Part shown: positions 37,308 to 42,089 of the stretch, in pieces
Layout: every line of letters starts with the position of its first letter
Numbering within the stretch: the stretch's first letter is position 1
Assembly (NCBI GenBank): GCA_011088265.1
Contig: JAALKB010000008.1
Coordinates: 1-42,089 of the forward strand
Length of the DNA stretch: 42,089 nt
DNA from: Gammaproteobacteria bacterium
Lineage (GTDB): Bacteria; Pseudomonadota; Gammaproteobacteria; Arenicellales; Poriferihabitantaceae
Direction: 5' to 3'
The notes under the pieces: model-generated
Database searches by the model: none
The model's input: only the letters and a program-made list of their open reading frames with translations
Told to the model about the DNA's origin: nothing
Position numbers and translations under genes: made by a program

Positions 37308-38015
37308 ATGCAGGATATTCTGCAATCCCTATTGCTCGCTGCGAATCTCGTTCTCTCCGGAGATTCGGATCTGTTTGAGATCATTGGGCTTTCCTTGAGA
37401 GTAAGTTTATCCGCGGTTATTTACTCGATATTTCTGGGACTGCCTCTGGGTTCCTTGATCGCGGTGGGGAATTTCAGAGGGCGGCAAGCGTTAATGATTG
37501 TGCTTAATGCGTTAATGGGATTGCCTCCGGTGGTAGTGGGTTTGGTTGTCTATCTCTTCCTTTCCCGGTCAGGACCATTAGGATGGATGGAGCTACTTTA
37601 CACACCCACGGCAATGATTATTGCCCAGGTCATTCTAATTACACCCATTGTTGCGGCGCTATCCCAGGAAATTCTTTCTCAGCTATTTGAGGAGTATGAC
37701 GAGCAATTTCGCTCTCTTAATGTTCCTCGGTGGGTGGCGGTTCGGGCACTGTTGTGGGACGCTCGATTTAATCTGGTCACCGTGGGGTTGGCGGGCTTTG
37801 GGCGGGCTGTGGCTGAAGTCGGGGCTGTCATGATTGTTGGAGGTAATATTGACCATTTGACTCGGGTAATGACCACCGCTATTGCGTTAGAAACTTCAAA
37901 AGGAAATCTCGCATTGGCACTGGCGTTAGGTCTTATTTTAATCACCATTTCCCTGCTCGTGAATGCCGGTCTTTTTCTTGTGAAAACCCGATCACAGAAA
38001 CAGAAGTTCGGTTAA
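37308..38015 (+). CDS. tupB: Tungstate ABC transporter permease
   Basis: 235 residues with about five membrane helices. It is the single permease that forms the inner-membrane channel of a TupABC importer. The EAA loop sequence is LNVPRWVAVRALLWDARFNL, followed by GFGRAVAEVGAVMIVGGNI, which contacts the ATPase. LSAVIYSIFLGLPLGSLIAV and ALMGLPPVVVGLVVYL are typical of TupB. The tungstate rather than molybdate call rests on the TupA partner. The stop overlaps the tupC ATG by one base (TAATG), so the two are coupled. Confidence 0.9.
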   Translation: MQDILQSLLLAANLVLSGDSDLFEIIGLSLRVSLSAVIYSIFLGLPLGSLIAVGNFRGRQALMIVLNALMGLPPVVVGLVVYLFLSRSGPLGWMELLYTPTAMIIAQVILITPIVAALSQEILSQLFEEYDEQFRSLNVPRWVAVRALLWDARFNLVTVGLAGFGRAVAEVGAVMIVGGNIDHLTRVMTTAIALETSKGNLALALALGLILITISLLVNAGLFLVKTRSQKQKFG

Positions 38016-38809
38016 TGGAAAAGGGGATGGGACAAGCTTTGCATCACCCTAACATTGGCCCCTACGATGAGAATTTGCTGCCTTTGGTGATCGAATCCGC
38101 CTGGTACGATGTTGGTGGCCAGAACCTGATCAATGGATTGGACCTCAGAATAGAGAGCCCGGATATAACGGTTATTATGGGCTCCAATGGTGCTGGCAAG
38201 AGTATTCTGTTACGACTGATCCATGGATTGCTGGAGCTAACTTCTGGTGCTATTAAATGGGGAGGAAAAGCCACGGACAATCGCCTTAGACAGCAACAGT
38301 CATTGGTCTTTCAAAAGCCTGTTCTGCTACGTCGCACGGCCTCCCAAAACCTGGATTTTGTATTGAAGCTTCCACAAAATCGCCGATTGAAGAGGGGTCC
38401 AAATAGCTCAACCAGTGCGCAATTATTAAAAATGGTTGGATTGCATGATAAAGCGAATCAACCCGCCCGTTCACTTTCCGGAGGGGAACAGCAACGACTG
38501 GCGCTTGCCAGGGCATTAGCGACCAGACCAAAAGTTCTTTTACTTGACGAGGCAACGGCCAGCTTGGACCCTGCATCCATAAGTATTATTGAAAACATCG
38601 TGTTAGAGCAAAAGGCTTTGGGGGTGAAAGTTATTTTTGTGACCCATGACCTTGCTCAGGCCAAAAGATTAGCAGATGAGGTGGTTTTTATGAGTAGGGG
38701 GAGAGTGCTGGAGCATTCTAAGGCAACGGAGTTTTTTCTGCACCCCAAAACAGAAGTGGCTAATGCTTACCTGTCTGGTACGTTGTCTGTTGAAGAAACC
38801 CATCAATGA
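38015..38809 (+). CDS. tupC: Tungstate ABC transporter ATPase
   Basis: 264 residues. Walker A is MGSNGAGKSILL (near 55-66; an Ile replaces the usual Thr after Ser), the signature is LSGGEQQRLALARAL (near 153), Walker B is LLLDEATASLD, and the switch His is in VTHDLAQA. It powers uptake through TupB. The N-terminus (MEKGMGQALHHPN) is unusual and a second ATG four codons in is possible. It overlaps tupB by one base and is followed by a 136-base spacer before tupA. Confidence 0.93.
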   Translation: MEKGMGQALHHPNIGPYDENLLPLVIESAWYDVGGQNLINGLDLRIESPDITVIMGSNGAGKSILLRLIHGLLELTSGAIKWGGKATDNRLRQQQSLVFQKPVLLRRTASQNLDFVLKLPQNRRLKRGPNSSTSAQLLKMVGLHDKANQPARSLSGGEQQRLALARALATRPKVLLLDEATASLDPASISIIENIVLEQKALGVKVIFVTHDLAQAKRLADEVVFMSRGRVLEHSKATEFFLHPKTEVANAYLSGTLSVEETHQ

Positions 38810-38891
38810 GGAATCTCGAATGATATTGTGTTTTTCCCACTTTCTTTTCCCCCTTTTAGTGGGTTTTAGATACGTCCAATTTGGCTAATTT

Positions 38892-38930
38892 TTCCTATTT
38901 CTCACTTCCCATTTCTCACTTCCTATTTCT
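38892..38930. repeat. 14-bp tandem repeat, nearly three copies, before tupA
   Basis: TTCCTATTTCTCAC (38892-38905), TTCCCATTTCTCAC (38906-38919) and a partial third copy TTCCTATTTCT (38920-38930), ending 15 bases before the tupA ATG. The array lies where the tupA ribosome-binding site would be. Confidence 0.93.
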
Positions 38931-38945
38931 GGTGCCTTGCTTCTG

Positions 38946-39785
38946 ATGAAAAAAGTACTCGCAATTTTATCTTTCCCCTGTATGAAGACGCTTTTTTGCG
39001 TTGTGGTAGTGACCGCCTCTCAGGTTTCTTATGCAAATGATCGATTTATTACCCTTCAGTCTACAACCTCTACGGCGAACTCTGGACTTTATACTGCCAT
39101 TCTGCCCGCCTTTAGGGAGGAGACGGGAATAACCGTTAATGTCGTCCCTGTTGGGACAGGGCAGGCGATTAAGAATGCCGAGAATGGTGATGGAGATGTC
39201 GTGCTGGTTCATGCCCGGGAGGCTGAGGAGAAATTTATTGAAGATGGTTTCGGGGTGGAACGCTTTGATGTGATGTACAACGATTTTATTTTGGTTGGAC
39301 CTGGAAGCGATCCGGCAGGAATTGTTGGGAGTGACTCTGCCTCCATGGCGTTGCACAAAATATCGGTTAGTGGTTCGATTTTTGTTTCTCGTGGTGATGA
39401 CTCCGGAACCCATAAAAAAGAAAAACGATTGTGGGATGACTCGAACATTGATCCAATATCAGACAGTGGGAGATGGTATCGGGAAACTGGTTCCGGCATG
39501 GGAGCCACCCTTAATGCCGCGGTCGGAATGAACGCATATACGTTAACTGACCGAGGCACATGGATCAGCTTTAGTAATAAACAAAATCTGGAATTGCTGT
39601 ATCAGGGGGATGACGCTTTGTTTAATCAATATGGCGTGATTCTCGTCAATCCGGAACGCCATCCCCATGTGAAGCAGCAAGAAGCCCAAATTTTTATTGA
39701 TTGGGTTCTGGGGAAAAACGGCCAGCAGGCAATTAGCAGTTATATGTTAGATGGCCAGCAGTTATTCTTTCCCAATGCAAAATAA
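38946..39785 (+). CDS. tupA: Periplasmic tungstate-binding protein
   Basis: 279 residues from the ATG at 38946. The signal peptide (MKKVLAILSFPCMKTLFCVV) leads to the mature start LQSTTSTANSGLY, the TupA oxyanion-binding motif TTSTxxSGL. Further binding loops are VVPVGTGQAI, FVSRGDDSGTHKKE (with SRGDDSGTH typical of TupA) and TGSGMGATLNAAV. TupA binds tungstate very tightly for import by TupBC. It is the last gene of tupB-tupC-tupA. Confidence 0.93.
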   Translation: MKKVLAILSFPCMKTLFCVVVVTASQVSYANDRFITLQSTTSTANSGLYTAILPAFREETGITVNVVPVGTGQAIKNAENGDGDVVLVHAREAEEKFIEDGFGVERFDVMYNDFILVGPGSDPAGIVGSDSASMALHKISVSGSIFVSRGDDSGTHKKEKRLWDDSNIDPISDSGRWYRETGSGMGATLNAAVGMNAYTLTDRGTWISFSNKQNLELLYQGDDALFNQYGVILVNPERHPHVKQQEAQIFIDWVLGKNGQQAISSYMLDGQQLFFPNAK

Positions 39786-39832
39786 CCACTCCCGTCTTAG
39801 GAATTGTTTCATGATGGTTCTATTCAATGATC

Positions 39833-39888
39833 CATGAGCTATTCTTCATGAGCTATTCTTCAAGAGCCATCTTTCAAGAGCTGTTTTT
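39833..39888. repeat. Four-copy 14-bp tandem repeat between tupA and the regulator
   Basis: CATGAGCTATTCTT twice (39833-39846, 39847-39860), then CAAGAGCCATCTTT (39861-39874) and CAAGAGCTGTTTTT (39875-39888). Identical spacing of 14. It lies between two convergent stops and is not translated. Confidence 0.95.
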
Positions 39889-39965
39889 ATAGGTCGTTAG
39901 TCATTGCATCAATCACTAGTCATCAAACATCGGCTATTAATCCTTCCTAAGTCACAGGCATGTCG

Positions 39966-40853
39966 TTATGGACTATTAAGATGAATGGCGCCGAGCCCGG
40001 TACAATCATAACCAGTCATTTCGGTTGCCCGTTTGTGGAATGCGGGGCTTTTTAAAAACGTTAAAAGGGATTGAAAAGGAGGTTCGAACCAGGCACCACG
40101 ATTAACCAATAAATCAAACCGTTCCTGTGCAATGGGAACAAATCCAAGTTGGTGTTGTTGAGCGACGGATCGAAGCCCAAATGCAACATCTGCCTGATTT
40201 GTGGTGATTGCCTGAGCTGCGTCGGTTTCTGTTCGGGCAACATAGCTGTATTGGATTTTGGATATATCCATGTTTTGTTGTTGACATGCAAATTCCAATA
40301 GGACTTGAGCGCCCGCTCCCGTTTGGCGTCCGGCGACCCGAAGTTTGAATATGTCTTCTAACACTAATGCTTTGGGAGCCTGGTTTTTTCGAGCTATCAA
40401 GCCCCTTTCTCTCCAGCTGAACTCAATCAAGACTGAATTCAGTTGGTTGGAGTATTCTCTGACTTCCTCTGCATTCCATGTCTGAGTGGTTGGATTGATC
40501 AGATGTAACCCCGTGGCAATTCCCTCCCCCATTAAAAACCGCTTCAAGCCATCTCTACTGCCATCATAATAGGTAGCCAATCCGCAATCGGATTCCCGAA
40601 TGGCCCAGTCAAGCAAAGGATCATGGCTACCTAGCAGAATGTTAGGAACGGACTTTGGGTGATCAGAATCAAACCCGAACCCGCGATTCGATACCCAATT
40701 CTGTATTTCTTTTTTAGGGAACAGCAATTTTCCTGTTGCCCGGGAATGAGGGATGTCGCCAGTAGCAACAAGATCGTATACTTTTCGCTCCTTGATCCGC
40801 AGCAAGTTCGCTAGCTCCCTGGTGGTGAGATACGGGTTATTAGAGAGCGTCAT
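39966..40853 (-). CDS. One-component regulator: excisionase-type HTH plus substrate-binding domain
   Basis: 295 residues. Residues 1-55 form an excisionase/MerR-like helix-turn-helix (YLTTRELANLLRIKERKVYD, then GKLLFPKKEIQNW). The rest is a periplasmic-binding-protein-like fold without a signal: HDPLLDWAIRESDCGLATYY, VAGRQTGAGAQVLLEFACQQ, AARTETDAAQ-like, and DVAFGLRSVAQQ. This pairing is known from regulators next to molybdate/tungstate or similar anion transporters, where the domain senses the substrate. It faces tupA across 180 bases. Control of tup by tungstate is inferred from position. Confidence 0.85.
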   Translation of the reverse strand: MTLSNNPYLTTRELANLLRIKERKVYDLVATGDIPHSRATGKLLFPKKEIQNWVSNRGFGFDSDHPKSVPNILLGSHDPLLDWAIRESDCGLATYYDGSRDGLKRFLMGEGIATGLHLINPTTQTWNAEEVREYSNQLNSVLIEFSWRERGLIARKNQAPKALVLEDIFKLRVAGRQTGAGAQVLLEFACQQQNMDISKIQYSYVARTETDAAQAITTNQADVAFGLRSVAQQHQLGFVPIAQERFDLLVNRGAWFEPPFQSLLTFLKSPAFHKRATEMTGYDCTGLGAIHLNSP

Positions 40854-40956
40854 TAAATTCTACTTGCCACTTTATATGAGCCAGGTTCTGAGTGGATGGG
40901 CGTTTACTTTCAGCGAGCCGAAACGCATTACCCAGAATTCCATTGTTTCCCCTTTT

Positions 40957-41544
40957 TTATTCTTTACCAGTGTAGAACTCAGGCCAAATCGCTTTGACAA
41001 CCAACGTGTCGCTCCCAAGAGAGTGACACTGATTCAAAATAGGGGGTATCGATCTGATGGTTGATGCTCCCGTACCCGTTTGGTTTTGTCGTTGTGCGAG
41101 ACGCTCGGCTTTTTCCTCTAAAGCGCGGTGCATGGTTTGATAAGCCGTGGTCGATATAGGCCCCAATAGTTCGATGAGATGGGTACAACTATCGGTAAAA
41201 GGGATGAGCTTTCTAACTTCTCTCATCCATCCTGAGCCAACCCTGAGTCCCTCGATTCTTTTCATGCTTGCGGCGGCATTTGGGCAGATTCTAAATGGAG
41301 TATACGAGACACAGGTTTCCACATGATGAATTTGCATTTCTAAATCCAGAGTAATACGAATTTTCATATCATGAATGGGTTCACCGGCGGGGATATCTCC
41401 ACGATCATGATTCGAGTAAGTGAAACTTTTTGTATCAACCAGTGAGGCTTCAATGTCCCATAAACCGTCATGCCGTTGAAAACCCTCGCAGTGTATTTGT
41501 CGAGTATGAATTCGTTGTCTATCGGTGGGTTTTGATAATGACAT
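40957..41544 (-). CDS. DUF2889 protein
   Basis: 195 residues. It has RRIHTRQI-like N-terminal strands, GLWDIEASLVDTKSF, then HDMKIRITLDLEMQIHHVET and an acidic/His pattern (FTDSCTHLIELLGPISTTAY), the features I recall for DUF2889. The conserved Cys/His (FRICPN, DSCTHL) suggest a metal or substrate site; the function is not known. It lies upstream of the tungstate regulator and 42 bases after the PaaI-like thioesterase on the same strand. DUF2889 is often near CoA or aromatic catabolism genes, which fits the thioesterase. Confidence 0.82.
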   Translation of the reverse strand: MSLSKPTDRQRIHTRQIHCEGFQRHDGLWDIEASLVDTKSFTYSNHDRGDIPAGEPIHDMKIRITLDLEMQIHHVETCVSYTPFRICPNAAASMKRIEGLRVGSGWMREVRKLIPFTDSCTHLIELLGPISTTAYQTMHRALEEKAERLAQRQNQTGTGASTIRSIPPILNQCHSLGSDTLVVKAIWPEFYTGKE

Positions 41545-41586
41545 AGCTAAAATATGACGTTGGGTCTATAAAAATGAAGCCTGCTG

Positions 41587-42021
41587 CTAACTAACGGATG
41601 GCTTGGGATAGAGTATTAGCTGAGTACATCGAAATTCGGCAATTACTTTCCCCTGGGCGGATTTTACTGAGGAATCCCAGACCTGGGTCGTTTTTCCAGC
41701 GTGAATACATTTGGCAATACTGGTCAGTTTCCCTGAACGGGCCGTACCGATTAAATTGGTTTTCAACTCAATTGTCGTAAATCCGTGTGCTCCATGAGGT
41801 AAATTTGCCATACAGCCATATCCTGCGGTTGTGTCAGCAAGGGTGACAATACAACCCGCATGTAAATAGCCGTTGATGGCCAATAAGTCAGGACTGATTT
41901 GCATTTCACAAACCGATTCCATATCGCCGATATGAGTGGATTTTAGACCCAAGCGTCCGGGAAGATTTTCGGCATCCCGCCGGTTCAGATCGTTACTAGT
42001 ATACTGGGATTCGCTTTTCAT
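41587..42021 (-). CDS. PaaI-family hotdog thioesterase
   Basis: 144 residues. The hotdog core reads LAINGYLHAGCIVTLADTTA (HG-type motif here is HAG, followed by TLADTTAGYG), then FTTIELKTNLIGTARSGKL, a usual PaaI strand. It hydrolyses acyl-CoA esters; the substrate is unknown. The reading frame is open on the left of the ATG at 42021 up to the window end, so a longer N-terminus cannot be excluded, but 144 residues is the normal length. Confidence 0.85.
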   Translation of the reverse strand: MKSESQYTSNDLNRRDAENLPGRLGLKSTHIGDMESVCEMQISPDLLAINGYLHAGCIVTLADTTAGYGCMANLPHGAHGFTTIELKTNLIGTARSGKLTSIAKCIHAGKTTQVWDSSVKSAQGKVIAEFRCTQLILYPKPSVS

Positions 42022-42089
42022 CAGGATTCGACCAGGTAGGAAGAAACGAAAAAAAGTGGTTAGTGTCCACGAAGTGAACCACTCAAGCC

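Noticed and set aside
18526-39888. CRISPR-like arrays from the short repeats
   Set aside because: Units are 9-15 bp, abut each other without spacers, differ from array to array, and no cas gene is present.

Overview
The window looks like a chromosomal contig from a gammaproteobacterium. The evidence is the ydbH-ynbE-ydbL operon, xni, nudC, a YjgR-type HerA-like ATPase, a DUF2889 protein and a metK-ahcY pair. I cannot name the genus. The first ten bases match the 3' end of the standard Illumina adapter, so the left edge is an assembly end. I see no rRNA or tRNA gene, CRISPR array, insertion sequence, phage gene or replication origin.

Layout. 1-1648: a gamma-butyrobetaine-hydroxylase-like dioxygenase cut by the contig edge and a class II aldolase-like protein. 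2114-6858: core genes on the minus strand (fpr, nudC, typA, argB). 6859-10176: a methyl-cycle operon (metK, ahcY) behind a perfect 32-bp palindrome and a long leader that can fold, closed by a strong terminator. 10544-15673: a TakP-type TRAP transporter operon in which dctM and dctP are both broken. 16073-18127: a PhzF-family isomerase and a SABATH-type carboxyl methyltransferase with an internal amber codon. 18290-22265: a small membrane protein and ydbL-ynbE-ydbH for lipid transport between the membranes. 22350-23786: xni and an aberrant folE. 23990-28895: YjgR-like ATPase, DUF2797 protein and a frameshifted large MscS-type channel. 29024-31923: a Cpx/Zra-like envelope-stress or metal-sensing set (broken histidine kinase, response regulator, Spy/CpxP-like protein). 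32160-34712: purine catabolism (hiuH, uraD, guaD). 34822-37130: crotonase-fold protein, broken thioesterase, exported dienelactone-hydrolase-like protein. 37308-40853: tungstate ABC transporter tupB-tupC-tupA and a convergent one-component regulator with a ligand-binding domain. 40957-42021: DUF2889 protein and a PaaI-like thioesterase.

Two patterns cut across the window. (1) Spacers are full of exact or nearly exact tandem duplications of about 9-15 bp; I list about 16 arrays. A 12-bp example inside the histidine kinase gene builds a histidine-rich tract. (2) Accessory genes carry many lesions: two nonsense codons and six small indels in six genes, and a FolE that lacks expected active-site residues. 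Core genes (metK, ahcY, typA, argB, nudC, ydbH) read cleanly. Either the lineage is losing genes, as in a recent host-associated or niche-restricted organism, or the assembly has local errors. The clustering of hits favours decay, but only reads or sister genomes can decide.

The most system-like regulatory find is the Spy-like promoter, which has three 10-bp-phased TGTAAC-type repeats suited to the neighbouring OmpR-family regulator. Together with histidine-rich tracts in both the kinase sensor loop and the Spy-like protein, it suggests a metal-responsive envelope circuit.
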